A stretch of DNA of 15,309 nt from CAZMRW01 sp964568805 (GCA_964568805.1 CAZMRW010000099.1:1-15309), one strand, 5' to 3'; counted from the stretch's first letter, positions 5,826 through 13,707 are shown. Notes: generated by a model from the sequence alone, not told the origin. Numbers and translations: made by a program.

Positions 5826-7891
5826 ATAACATGATTAAGCAAAGCTTCTGGATACTGATTGCCATTCTTGGTGCTGCGGCAGTCGGCGGCATAGCCCTGC
5901 ATCGAGGCGAGACGATTAATGCGCTATGGTTTGTCAGCGCCGCGGTGTGTGTTTATGCCATTGCCTACCGCTTTTATGCGGCCTGGGTGGCTGCTACGGT
6001 GTTGGCCATAGACCCGACACGGGCAACGCCGGCCGAACGTCTGGATAACGGGCGCGACTTTGTTCCGACCAATAAATGGGTAGTATTCGGCCACCACTTT
6101 GCAGCGATAGCCGGACCGGGTCCGTTGGTCGGACCGACACTCGCCGCACAATTCGGTTATTTGCCGGGTACCCTGTGGATATTGATCGGCGCGGTCCTGG
6201 GCGGCTGCGTGCAGGACATGGTGACGCTCTTCCTGTCCACCCGGCGTGATGCCCGGAGTCTCGGGCAAATGGCGCGCGATGAACTGGGCCCATTGGGCGG
6301 CAGCGCTGCGTTGATCGGCACGTTTGCAATCATGATTATTCTGATCGCGGTGTTGGGACTGGTGGTTGTCAACGCGATGAAACACAGTCCGTGGGCGACT
6401 TCCACGGTAGCGGCAACGATCCCGATCGCCATGATTGTCGGTCTATATATGCGCAGCATTCGTCCCGGCCAGGTTCTGGAAGCTTCTGCGCTCGGTGTTA
6501 TATTATTGTTGCTTTCGGTATTGATGGGAGGCTGGATCGATCAAAATGAAACGCTGCGCGTTTGGTTTGATCACGAAGGCCTGACCCTTGCCTGGTGGAT
6601 AATCGCCTACGGCTTTGCCGCTGCAATTCTGCCTGTGTGGCTGCTGTTGGCGCCGCGCGATTACTTATCGACTTTTATCAAGCTAGGTACGATTACGTTG
6701 CTTGCTGTCGCCATCATCGTACTTCGTCCTGACGTCAAAATGCCGGCATTGACGCAGTTCATAGACGGCACCGGACCCATTTTCGGCGGCAAATTATTTC
6801 CCTTTGTTTTCATAACGATTGCCTGTGGGGCGATTTCCGGTTTTCATGCACTCATAGCGTCGGGCACCACGCCCAAGCTCCTGACCAATGAGCGGGATAT
6901 CAGAATGATCGGTTATGGCGGCATGCTGCTAGAATCCTTCGTTGCCATGATGGCGATGATAGCCGCCACCGTGCTCGATCCCGGCGTCTATTTTGCTATC
7001 AACAGCCCGGCAGGCGTGGTCGGAGCGGATGCGGCGAATGCCGTTGCTTTAATTACATCCTGGGGCTTTCCGGTCACCCTCGAACAGATGCAATCCCTGG
7101 CACAGCAAATGGGTGAAGTGACGCTTTTCGCGCGTACCGGGGGCGCACCGTCTCTGGCCGTAGGCATGGCCAGCCTGTTTGGCAGTGCGTTTGGGGATGG
7201 TCTGCTGGCCTTGTGGTATCACTTTGCCATCATGTTTGAAGCGATTTTTATTTTGACCACGCTGGACGCAGGCACTCGCGTGGGCCGTTTCATGCTGCAG
7301 GACATGCTCGGCAATATTTGGCCGAAAATGGCCCGGACCTCCTGGGCGCCGTCGGTCATTTTAAGCAGTGCGCTGGTAGTTGCCGGCTGGGGTTATTTCC
7401 TCTATATCGGCGTGATCGACCCGAACGGCGGCGTTAATATTCTGTGGCCGCTGTTTGGTATTGCCAATCAAATGCTGGCGGCGATTGCGTTATGTGTAGC
7501 GACCGGCATTTTAATCAAATCCGGAAAACTCAGATATGCATGGATTACCGCTCTGCCGCTGGTGTGGCTGATAATCATTACCAGCACCGCGGCCTGGGAG
7601 AAAATCGGCAGCGCCGATGTTCGCATCGGTTTTTTCGCGGCGGCTAACGATCTGTCGGCCAAACTGGCTGCTGGCAGCTTGCCGCAGGAAAAAGCTGACA
7701 TTGCGCCGAAACTGATATTCAATTTACATCTGGATGCCTGGTTAACGCTCTTCTTTGTCAGCTTGTTATGGCTGATTGTTATCGATATGCTGCGGGTTTG
7801 CGGCCGTCATCTTGCAGGCAAACGGGTGCCGCCGCTAACCGAGTCGCCGCACAGCCCGAGCCGTTTGGTCGAGGATTGGGTGAGAGATTAA
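5822..7891 (+). CDS. cstA: CstA family carbon-starvation transporter (pyruvate/peptide uptake)
   Basis: This large multispanning inner-membrane protein has 689 residues, as usual for the CstA/BtsT family, whose E. coli members take up pyruvate and have been linked to peptide uptake. About 16-18 hydrophobic helices fill the sequence. The family hallmark GHHFAAIAGPGPLVGP is at 90-105, followed by GYLPGTLWILIGAVLGGCVQD at about 112-132. Further landmarks are the conserved ISGFHALIASGTTPK and TTLDAGTRVGRFMLQ segments. It starts inside the yajR stop (ATGA) with no good Shine-Dalgarno of its own, so it is probably translated by coupling. It ends in TAATG, overlapping the ybdD-like start. Pairing with ybdD is typical of the family; co-transcription with yajR is less familiar. 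Substrate specificity cannot be told from the sequence. Confidence 0.96.
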   Translation: MNNMIKQSFWILIAILGAAAVGGIALHRGETINALWFVSAAVCVYAIAYRFYAAWVAATVLAIDPTRATPAERLDNGRDFVPTNKWVVFGHHFAAIAGPGPLVGPTLAAQFGYLPGTLWILIGAVLGGCVQDMVTLFLSTRRDARSLGQMARDELGPLGGSAALIGTFAIMIILIAVLGLVVVNAMKHSPWATSTVAATIPIAMIVGLYMRSIRPGQVLEASALGVILLLLSVLMGGWIDQNETLRVWFDHEGLTLAWWIIAYGFAAAILPVWLLLAPRDYLSTFIKLGTITLLAVAIIVLRPDVKMPALTQFIDGTGPIFGGKLFPFVFITIACGAISGFHALIASGTTPKLLTNERDIRMIGYGGMLLESFVAMMAMIAATVLDPGVYFAINSPAGVVGADAANAVALITSWGFPVTLEQMQSLAQQMGEVTLFARTGGAPSLAVGMASLFGSAFGDGLLALWYHFAIMFEAIFILTTLDAGTRVGRFMLQDMLGNIWPKMARTSWAPSVILSSALVVAGWGYFLYIGVIDPNGGVNILWPLFGIANQMLAAIALCVATGILIKSGKLRYAWITALPLVWLIIITSTAAWEKIGSADVRIGFFAAANDLSAKLAAGSLPQEKADIAPKLIFNLHLDAWLTLFFVSLLWLIVIDMLRVCGRHLAGKRVPPLTESPHSPSRLVEDWVRD

Positions 7892-8088
7892 TGATTGTCA
7901 AACTTAAATCATTCTGGTGGATGGTGCGCCGCCTTTCCGGAGACGATGCCTATGATCGTTATCTGGAACACTATGCGGACCACCATCAATCCGATGCAGA
8001 GCATGATTGCGATGGGCCTTTAAGCAGGGCTGAGTTTTTTAAGCAATGGCAGGATGAAAAATGGAATGGCATCAAACGGTGCTGTTAA
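7891..8088 (+). CDS. ybdD: YbdD/YjiX family small protein (DUF466), partner of CstA
   Basis: This is a 65-residue protein whose ATG shares its A with the cstA stop (TAATG), the expected coupling for this gene pair. The same frame is open back to 7768, but the longer form would lie inside cstA and adds residues that the family lacks. The protein matches YbdD in layout: a short basic N-terminus, DDAYDRYLEHYADHH at 18-32 (compare DYDNYVEHMRVNHP), the SRAEFFKQWQDEKW segment at 45-58, and the C-terminal CC pair preceded by Arg (RCC, 63-65) that marks the family. Members are encoded next to CstA or BtsT and are thought to assist the transporter; the mechanism is unknown. The extra His/Asp-rich segment at 30-41 makes the middle slightly longer than in E. 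coli. Confidence 0.92.
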   Translation: MIVKLKSFWWMVRRLSGDDAYDRYLEHYADHHQSDAEHDCDGPLSRAEFFKQWQDEKWNGIKRCC

Positions 8089-8108
8089 GGACGTAACGAT
8101 TACCTTTT

Positions 8109-8128
8109 GCCTGGCAACCAGGTTTTTT
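8109..8128 (+). terminator. rho-independent terminator after ybdD
   Basis: CCTGG (8110-8114) and CCAGG (8118-8122) pair around CAA, with a possible G-T closing pair, and are followed directly by six T. It lies 20 bases after the ybdD stop and ends the yajR-cstA-ybdD operon. Confidence 0.75.
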
Positions 8129-8222
8129 ATCAAGCCTCACCCACCGAATTGGGGATATGCTGCTAAAATTGACTAACGCTGGTTACAAATCAGTGATTCC
8201 CATAATCTGAGGCATTGACCCA

Positions 8223-8900
8223 ATGAATAACGACAAGATATTGATTTCATCAATCAATGCCGAAGCGCCTAGTTCGGAACATTCGCTGCCCAGGTTCGGC
8301 AATGTCTTGTCGGAGAAGTCTTTGAATCAAACTATTTTTCAATTGTTGCCTGTCTGTTTACTGGTCACGTCAAGCATGAATGCCTTTGGCGACGATAATA
8401 TTCATAAATGTAAAAACCAGCAAGGCAATCTCATCTACCAAAAGTCGCCCTGCGCGGGCAATGCACAAACTGTTTCGTCATGGACGCAGACGTTTAAAGG
8501 GGAGCCGGAGCCGGCTGATCCCGAACCGCTAAAGGAATCTCCCAAGGTTGAGCTGATCCTTAAGCAGCGCAGCAGCGGACATTATTTTGTCGACGGTGAA
8601 ATTAACGGCAAGCAGATTACTTTTGTGATCGATACTGGCGCTTCCGTCGTCTCACTGCCAAGTTTCGTTGCGGAAGCGGCTGACATTGATTGCAAGAACG
8701 ATATGCTAATGGATACAGCCAATGGTACCGTCAACGCCTGTACCGCCGTCATCCCGGAGTTCAGGTTTGGTCATTTTCAGCTTAAAGATGTCGATGCGAT
8801 CATTGCGCCGAATTTGAGCCAGCCGTTGCTAGGGATGAATATCCTGCAGCATTTCAAGGTTGCCCAGGAATCAGGCCAAATGCGAATTTCAGCGCAGTGA
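8223..8900 (+). CDS. exported retropepsin-like aspartic protease with DUF4124-like N-terminus
   Basis: From the ATG this is a 225-residue protein. A hydrophobic stretch at 37-55 (QTIFQLLPVCLLVTSSMNAF) would be an export signal, but it starts unusually far in. A TTG at 8322 (residue 34), six bases after GGAG (8312-8315), would give a normal signal peptide and is a serious alternative start. After the signal comes a DUF4124-like piece with two cysteines (IHKCKNQQGNLIYQKSPC, 60-77), then a Pro/Glu linker and a retroviral-type aspartic protease fold at about 108-225. The catalytic motif is FVIDTGAS (134-141), with the later hydrophobic LLGMNIL (202-208) typical of single-lobe retropepsin-like proteins (clan AA), which act as dimers. 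It probably acts in the periplasm; the target is unknown. A membrane-protein gene follows after 36 bases and is probably co-transcribed. Confidence 0.8.
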   Translation: MNNDKILISSINAEAPSSEHSLPRFGNVLSEKSLNQTIFQLLPVCLLVTSSMNAFGDDNIHKCKNQQGNLIYQKSPCAGNAQTVSSWTQTFKGEPEPADPEPLKESPKVELILKQRSSGHYFVDGEINGKQITFVIDTGASVVSLPSFVAEAADIDCKNDMLMDTANGTVNACTAVIPEFRFGHFQLKDVDAIIAPNLSQPLLGMNILQHFKVAQESGQMRISAQ

Positions 8901-8936
8901 TAACGTTATCTAAAGCGCTTATCAGGAGAACCAGAT

Positions 8937-9695
8937 ATGTATCGTTTGTCACAACAAACCTGCGGTATTTTTGAGATATTCAATAATAGTTTGAAATTGT
9001 ATTCAGCCTGTTTCACCCGATTGATCGGCTATGGCTTGGCCGTATCGGCGCTATCGGCTGTGATGGGCATGTTAACCGAAACTCTTGTTCCCTTGGAACC
9101 AGCGTCTTCTGATGGTGAGCAGGTTGCGATGATCCAGGCAATGCCTGCATTGATGGCCATCATTTTAATTTTTTCATTACTGTCCTGTATCGTCTATGCC
9201 GCCATGATTTTTCGTATCGATAATTACGAGCAGGGACGCGAAGACAGTTATGTTGAAGGCCTCTGGCTTGGTCTTCGGAAGTTTCCGGCCATTGTGTTGG
9301 CGGGGTTGCTTTATACGATTGCGATTGTCGCCGGTACTTTACTGTTAGTCATACCGGGAGTGATTTTAGTTATCTCGCTGTCGTTTTGCGGATATTTTAT
9401 TATTCTTGAGAATGCAGGCGGTTACGCCTCGTTGATCGCCAGTCATCGCCTGGTCTGGGGGGATTGGTGGCGCACCAATGCCGTCTTTATGCTGCCAGGG
9501 GTGATGCTGATCATATTTTTTATAATAGTGGGATTTATCGGTGCGTTTTTGGATCAGTTGATCCCAAACTCTTATGGTATTCTGAATATTCTTATTGATC
9601 TGATGACGGCCATCATCATGCCTTACTTCTATGTGCTTGGATACGTTCAGTATCGAGACTTGAAGCTGCGTAAAAAAATGCTGTCATTCGGTTAG
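8937..9695 (+). CDS. multispanning membrane protein of unknown function (YciC/GlpQ-membrane-domain-like)
   Basis: This 252-residue inner-membrane protein begins after a good ribosome site (AGGAG about eight bases before the ATG). Hydrophobic segments lie at about 26-48, 68-92, 118-157 (a long re-entrant or double span with LLLVIPGVILVISLSFCGYF), 183-207 and 214-238. The Pro-Gly-rich helix pair followed by ASHRLVWGDWWR (168-179) and a basic C-terminus (RDLKLRKK) resembles the YciC/UPF0259 and glycerophosphodiesterase-membrane-domain type of proteins. No enzyme motif is visible, so no function is assigned. It follows the exported protease gene by 36 bases, and the two likely share a transcript. 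The next gene is convergent. Confidence 0.75.
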   Translation: MYRLSQQTCGIFEIFNNSLKLYSACFTRLIGYGLAVSALSAVMGMLTETLVPLEPASSDGEQVAMIQAMPALMAIILIFSLLSCIVYAAMIFRIDNYEQGREDSYVEGLWLGLRKFPAIVLAGLLYTIAIVAGTLLLVIPGVILVISLSFCGYFIILENAGGYASLIASHRLVWGDWWRTNAVFMLPGVMLIIFFIIVGFIGAFLDQLIPNSYGILNILIDLMTAIIMPYFYVLGYVQYRDLKLRKKMLSFG

Positions 9696-9778
9696 CTACA
9701 GGTCAGCGTTTGTCCGGGCTTTGATAACCCAACGGCGTTTTTCTGAATCGAATCGGATACACAGTTTAAACGACCGGT

Positions 9779-11059
9779 TTACTCCGATGTGGACAACTCT
9801 ATCAGCAGTCTGATAAATTCCATCACCCGGTTGCCGAAAACATCATTGTGATCGGGAATCAGTTCTTCATCGACGCGAATATTCAGATAGGGATTGAGCG
9901 GGTCGGTCTTGCCGAGATGTGTCAAGACGGTTGAACCGTAGCGGGTCGAGCCGCCTGGTTCCTGAGTGCTCCAAATCGTTTTCATGTTGCCGGACATGGC
10001 AGACCGCATGTTTTTTTGTTGCTCCAGCGGCATTAACGTGTGACTGATCATCGGCTGGTAGTGCCCCACTGAATGCCGATCAGCCTCGCCTTCATCCAGG
10101 CTCATAGGGCGATTGCAATCGATCCGTTCGATCGTGCCGTGGGTTTCAAAAAAAGTGGAAAAAATCCGGCCGGCGGGAAAGGCCAGTTTTGTCGCGTTAT
10201 CGGCTTCGGACGTTAAAATTGCCAGTTTGGGCATCTGCGTGTCGAAATAGCTGCAACGAGACTGTGCCAGATCGTAAAAAGATGCGTATCGTAATGCTTC
10301 AAAGGCGGGATTAAGCAGCACAACCAAATCGCCAAAGCCCCTGGCGTCGCCGGTATAGGTTTTGCCGGCCTGACTGTCAACATATCGGCTGGCAAGAATC
10401 TGCGACATTGCACTATAGACCACCGCTCCGCCGAAACTGTGCCCCAGCACAACCAGCCGGCTCTTTGCCGGTGATAGTGAATTTTTAACATTGCTGATTT
10501 CTTCCAGTTTCAATAATAATTCGGTTACGCCGAGATAGCCCACCTCTTGCGCCGTGTTTTTACGTTCCCAAAATGTTACGGTGTTGATGCCGGGCAGGGT
10601 AATCGAATCGCCCCGCCAGCCGATATATACGCCGATTACTTTTCGGGCAGGGCGGTTTAGCCGCCGACTCGAAACATATTCAACCTGACTCAGCTCTGCC
10701 AGGCTGTTTTTGAAACTCTCGATATTGGCGTCGCCCGGTTTCGCGCTGTGATGCCAGCCGTGAACGAACACATTGATCAGCAGGCTGTGTTCGTTAGCGG
10801 TTTGATAAAGCGTGTCGATTAAAGCCTGCAATTGAGCGCGGTCGCGCAATTGTCCCTGATCGTCAATTTCGACGAAGCCCAGCATGAACTCATTTTTTTC
10901 GCCTAAATGATTGACTTGCAGGGAATTCAATTCGCACGACTGACCTGGAGTCACATTGCAGGACTGGAAATTTTTCCGGTAAATATCGTTCGATGCGCAT
11001 CCGGAGAGAATCGACAGGGCCAAAGACATCCAAAGTAAATTATTTTTTTGCAGAATCAT
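9779..11059 (-). CDS. lipoprotein with alpha/beta hydrolase domain
   Basis: The frame is open from an ATG at 11107, but the ATG at 11059 is preferred. It lies six bases after GGAG, and the resulting 426-residue protein opens with a textbook lipoprotein signal: KNN, a hydrophobic core, then LSGC with the lipidated cysteine at residue 21. The mature part has an alpha/beta hydrolase core: the oxyanion-type INVFVHGWHHSA at about 95-106, and the nucleophile elbow LVVLGHSFGGA with serine at about 208. VVLLNPAFEALR lies at about 246-257, and a histidine-rich stretch (HSVGHYQPMISHT) further on may supply the catalytic His. It is therefore probably a membrane-anchored serine esterase or lipase-like enzyme in the periplasm or outer membrane; the substrate is unknown. 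It lies 86 bases after the PRPP-synthetase-like gene on the same strand, so it may be expressed separately. Confidence 0.8.
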   Translation of the reverse strand: MILQKNNLLWMSLALSILSGCASNDIYRKNFQSCNVTPGQSCELNSLQVNHLGEKNEFMLGFVEIDDQGQLRDRAQLQALIDTLYQTANEHSLLINVFVHGWHHSAKPGDANIESFKNSLAELSQVEYVSSRRLNRPARKVIGVYIGWRGDSITLPGINTVTFWERKNTAQEVGYLGVTELLLKLEEISNVKNSLSPAKSRLVVLGHSFGGAVVYSAMSQILASRYVDSQAGKTYTGDARGFGDLVVLLNPAFEALRYASFYDLAQSRCSYFDTQMPKLAILTSEADNATKLAFPAGRIFSTFFETHGTIERIDCNRPMSLDEGEADRHSVGHYQPMISHTLMPLEQQKNMRSAMSGNMKTIWSTQEPGGSTRYGSTVLTHLGKTDPLNPYLNIRVDEELIPDHNDVFGNRVMEFIRLLIELSTSE

Positions 11060-11145
11060 AACGATCTCCGGTATTTTTATTCGAGGATGGAAACGAAAGT
11101 CCAGCATTATTTATCTAGTATTCAGGCTATGCCTTGGCATCAATA

Positions 11146-12021
11146 TCATATCATCGTGGCAAGCGCGCCCGACAGCAGTTTGCCGAGTTCAATACGGGAT
11201 GTCGAATGCGCGATGCTGTCGGTGCTCCAGATGGCTTTGATGCCGGCTGAAAGAATCTGCGCTTCCGCATCGCCGCAAAACAGGGCATGCGTGATTACGG
11301 CATAAACCTCTCCGGCGCCCTCGGCTTGCAGGAGCGTGGCTGCCTGGACCAGGGTTCTGCCGGTACTGGCCATATCGTCTATGATGACGACGGGATGGTT
11401 TCGGTAGTCGCCTGCAGGTAACTTCAATTCAACCTGCTTGTCGCCCAGCCTGGTTTTTTCGGCAATGAGATAGTCGAAACCGATAGTTCGGGCGATAGTG
11501 GCGACCCATTGTTCCGATTCGCTGTCAGGGCCCACCAGCAGCGCATGGTCGAACTGCTGTTTCAGAAACCCGGCTATTGCGTCGGATGCGGAAAGACTGA
11601 CAGGATTGCTGCAGGGTATCGCCTGGGCCAGATGGGTAATCCGGTGCAGGTGCGGATCGACTGTGAGGACATCGTCGAACAGGCCGGCCAGCATCTTTCC
11701 AATGATACGCTGGCTGACCGCAACCCCTGGGCGATTGGCAAAATCCTGGCGCATATAACATAAATAGGGCGCCACCAGGCTCAACCGTTTAGCGCCCAAT
11801 TCCCTTGCCGTAGCGGCGCACAATAATAACTCGATCAATTTATCGTTAGGCTGGTTCAGGCTGCGACAGAAAACGGCATGTTCAGGCAAGGTCGCCGGCA
11901 GCTCAATAAAACTTTCATTGTCGGGAAAATGATGCACGATCACTTCGGCCAACGGCACATTGAGATGGGCTGCAATTGCCTGGGCCTGATTGATGTAGTC
12001 CGGAAAAGCGAGAATTATCAT
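11146..12021 (-). CDS. PRPP synthetase-like protein (ribose-phosphate pyrophosphokinase family)
   Basis: The 291-residue protein belongs to the family that joins ATP and ribose 5-phosphate into PRPP. It is somewhat shorter and more divergent than the housekeeping enzyme of about 315 residues. Recognisable sites are the ATP-loop RQD at 91-93 and DPHLH at 122-126 (DLHA in the usual enzyme). VGPDSESEQW is at 163-172 (VSPDxGG in the usual enzyme), the catalytic Lys/Arg pair is K189/R191 in AEKTR, and the PRPP loop VVIIDDMASTG is at 211-221. Key catalytic residues are thus kept, while the surrounding signatures differ, suggesting a specialised paralogue. It starts 26 bases after the thymidine/AMP phosphorylase-like gene and is almost surely co-transcribed with it. 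This suggests that it handles ribose phosphate released by that enzyme. The upstream ribosome site is weak. Whether it makes PRPP is not proven. Confidence 0.85.
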   Translation of the reverse strand: MIILAFPDYINQAQAIAAHLNVPLAEVIVHHFPDNESFIELPATLPEHAVFCRSLNQPNDKLIELLLCAATARELGAKRLSLVAPYLCYMRQDFANRPGVAVSQRIIGKMLAGLFDDVLTVDPHLHRITHLAQAIPCSNPVSLSASDAIAGFLKQQFDHALLVGPDSESEQWVATIARTIGFDYLIAEKTRLGDKQVELKLPAGDYRNHPVVIIDDMASTGRTLVQAATLLQAEGAGEVYAVITHALFCGDAEAQILSAGIKAIWSTDSIAHSTSRIELGKLLSGALATMI

Positions 12022-12047
12022 AAGCGTTGGATTCGTTACCTTTTCGG

Positions 12048-13583
12048 CTAAAATGAGATCAGTGGTTTTATCATTTCAACGTCCGTGCCCAGAATGTAAC
12101 CGTTATTGTACGCGGATAACTGGCAGGCAAATTTAAAATCGGCCGGAAATTCGGCATGAATCCGATAGAGAATATCGCCCTTGCTAACCGGGCTGCCCAG
12201 TTTTTTCAATAAGTCGACACCGGCTCTTTTCATCATGGGAGCTCCGGCCAAACGCGCAATTTTAGCCATCTGAAAGTTATCGATATGTGTTACCACGCCA
12301 TCGCCGTCCGCAATGACTTCATGACAAAGATTTCCGGGATGCAGATCAACCTGTTTCTGGCCTTGCGCCTGTATAATCGCATTCATTTTTTCACAGGCAC
12401 GGCCGGAGTCGAGGATATCGCGGGCAATGGCATAGCCCTGTCCTCCGCGCACATCGGGATCGAACTCAATAATCCTGCCTGCCAGTTGCAGGGATTTCTG
12501 GCGCAAATCGGCGGGCGCGTCAGGATCGTTTTGCAGCACCTGCAACACATCCCTGGCTTCCAGCACCGGCCCAATGCCGCGGCCAATCGGTTGGCGGCCG
12601 TCAGTAATCATCACTTCCAAATGGAGATTGAGCCGGTCGCCGACAAATTCGAAGAGTTTGCGCAAGGCCAGCGCCTGGCGCATTTGCCGGACTTTTGCAG
12701 TAGGGCCGACCGGTATGTCGATAATTAAATGGGTAGAACCGGCCGCCAGTTTTTTCGACAATATCGACGCCACCATCTGACCCTGAGAATCGATCCCCAG
12801 CGGGCGTTCGACCGAAATCAGCATGTCGTCGACCGGCGCCAGTCTGGCGGTGCCGCCCCAGGCCAGACAGCCGCGTTCGCGCTGGACGATATCGTGCAAT
12901 TGATCGGGGCTCAGGTTGACTTCCGCCAGTATTTCCATCGTATCGGCAGTCCCAGCCGGCGAGGTGATGGCGCGGCTGGAAGTTTTGGGAATCAGCATGC
13001 CGTGCGCGGCGACAATCGGAACCACCAGCATCGAAGTCCGGTTGCCGGGAATGCCGCCGATACAGTGTTTGTCGGCCACCAGAGTTTCATGCCAGTCCAT
13101 GCTGTCGCCGGAATACAGCATGGCTCGGGTCAGGTATAACAGCTCATCCCGGTCCAGATTGTTTTGTCCAGTGGCGACCAGAAATGCGGCCATTTCCATT
13201 TTCGAATAACGGCTTTCGACAATGTCGCTGGTGATGCTGTTAAAATCATCCTGATCGAGACGTTCGCCGTTGATTTTGCGCCTGACGGCATCCATCGATT
13301 TGGGCGGTTCGGCATGATTGACCGTGACCAGGCTGCCTGCCTCAACATTGAGCTGTGCAAAGGCTTGCTCGGACAGGCCTAATTCATCCGGCAATACGAT
13401 GCAATCGTCATCGGTTACGTTTAAAACGGCGAGTACTTTGCTGCCGTTGGAGCTGACCAGGATTTTGGACAGCGCCTGAAAACCTTCGGCACGGTAGATC
13501 GCGCATTCACGGTGAAGATAAGCGACGTTCTCATGATAGGTGTCGATGGCGATTCGGCGTATCTGCAGCGTGTCCGTGCTCAT
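12048..13583 (-). CDS. putative thymidine phosphorylase type 2 / AMP phosphorylase-like enzyme
   Basis: The 511-residue protein is longer than DeoA (about 440) and has the layout of the type-2 thymidine phosphorylase/archaeal AMP phosphorylase group. An N-terminal domain of about 90 residues is followed by the phosphorylase helical and alpha/beta domains. Signatures are DKHCIGGIPGNRTSMLVVPIV at about 171-191, IPKTSSRAITSPAGTADTMEIL at about 198-219, and a glycine-rich phosphate region (AWGGTARLAPVDDM, 241-254). Family members split nucleosides, or in archaea nucleoside 5'-monophosphates, with phosphate. The second activity yields ribose 1,5-bisphosphate. Which substrate applies cannot be read directly, but the paired PRPP-synthetase-like gene 26 bases on fits a ribose-phosphate salvage role. 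The start ATG at 13583 has no clear Shine-Dalgarno and lies about 25 bases from the predicted transcription start. Confidence 0.88.
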   Translation of the reverse strand: MSTDTLQIRRIAIDTYHENVAYLHRECAIYRAEGFQALSKILVSSNGSKVLAVLNVTDDDCIVLPDELGLSEQAFAQLNVEAGSLVTVNHAEPPKSMDAVRRKINGERLDQDDFNSITSDIVESRYSKMEMAAFLVATGQNNLDRDELLYLTRAMLYSGDSMDWHETLVADKHCIGGIPGNRTSMLVVPIVAAHGMLIPKTSSRAITSPAGTADTMEILAEVNLSPDQLHDIVQRERGCLAWGGTARLAPVDDMLISVERPLGIDSQGQMVASILSKKLAAGSTHLIIDIPVGPTAKVRQMRQALALRKLFEFVGDRLNLHLEVMITDGRQPIGRGIGPVLEARDVLQVLQNDPDAPADLRQKSLQLAGRIIEFDPDVRGGQGYAIARDILDSGRACEKMNAIIQAQGQKQVDLHPGNLCHEVIADGDGVVTHIDNFQMAKIARLAGAPMMKRAGVDLLKKLGSPVSKGDILYRIHAEFPADFKFACQLSAYNNGYILGTDVEMIKPLISF

Positions 13584-13614
13584 GGCATAGAATGATTAAT
13601 GGATGGAAATAACG

Positions 13615-13643
13615 ATGATGCGGTTTAAGGACGAAATTGTCAA
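13615..13643 (-). promoter_or_regulatory. candidate promoter for the phosphorylase/PRPP-synthetase operon
   Basis: Read on the minus strand, a perfect TTGACA (13643-13638) is followed after 17 bases by CATCAT (13620-13615), four of six matches to the -10 consensus. Transcription would start near 13608, about 25 bases before the ATG at 13583. Confidence 0.5.
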
Positions 13644-13653
13644 CTTGCCTGTC

Positions 13654-13683
13654 TTTACAGTTGTTTCATGGATAGCATATTAT
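13654..13683 (+). promoter_or_regulatory. candidate promoter for tag
   Basis: TTTACA (13654-13659) and TATTAT (13678-13683), each five of six to consensus, are 18 bases apart. The start near 13690 lies inside the upstream extension of the tag reading frame, so it supports the ATG at 13708 as the true start. The -35 box is only ten bases from the -35 box of the divergent operon. Confidence 0.55.
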
Positions 13684-13707
13684 CTTTTTTTAAATTTTGG
13701 AATTATC

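Noticed and set aside
5924..6459. Long minus-strand reading frames (100-153 codons)
   Set aside because: They are antisense to the strongly conserved N-terminal part of cstA, and their Arg/Gln-rich products are typical of shadow frames.
7768..7890. In-frame upstream extension of the ybdD-like gene
   Set aside because: It lies inside cstA, YbdD proteins are about 65 residues, and the TAATG overlap at 7889-7893 gives the expected start.
9696..9778. Search for a bidirectional terminator between the convergent genes
   Set aside because: Only a GTTTAAAC palindrome and a distant ATCGGA/TCCGAT pairing are present, neither with a proper stem and T run.
11129..11140. ATGCC-TT-GGCAT palindrome between the PRPP-synthetase-like and lipoprotein genes as a terminator
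   Set aside because: The loop is too small for a stable hairpin and no T run follows on either strand.
12285..13382. Plus-strand reading frames of 68-147 codons
   Set aside because: They are antisense to the conserved phosphorylase gene and show no recognisable motif or ribosome site.
13603..13707. In-frame upstream extension of tag with a hydrophobic segment
   Set aside because: Starting at 13708 places the zinc ligands C4 and H17 and pocket residues E38 and W46 at E. coli Tag positions, and the tag promoter overlaps the extension.
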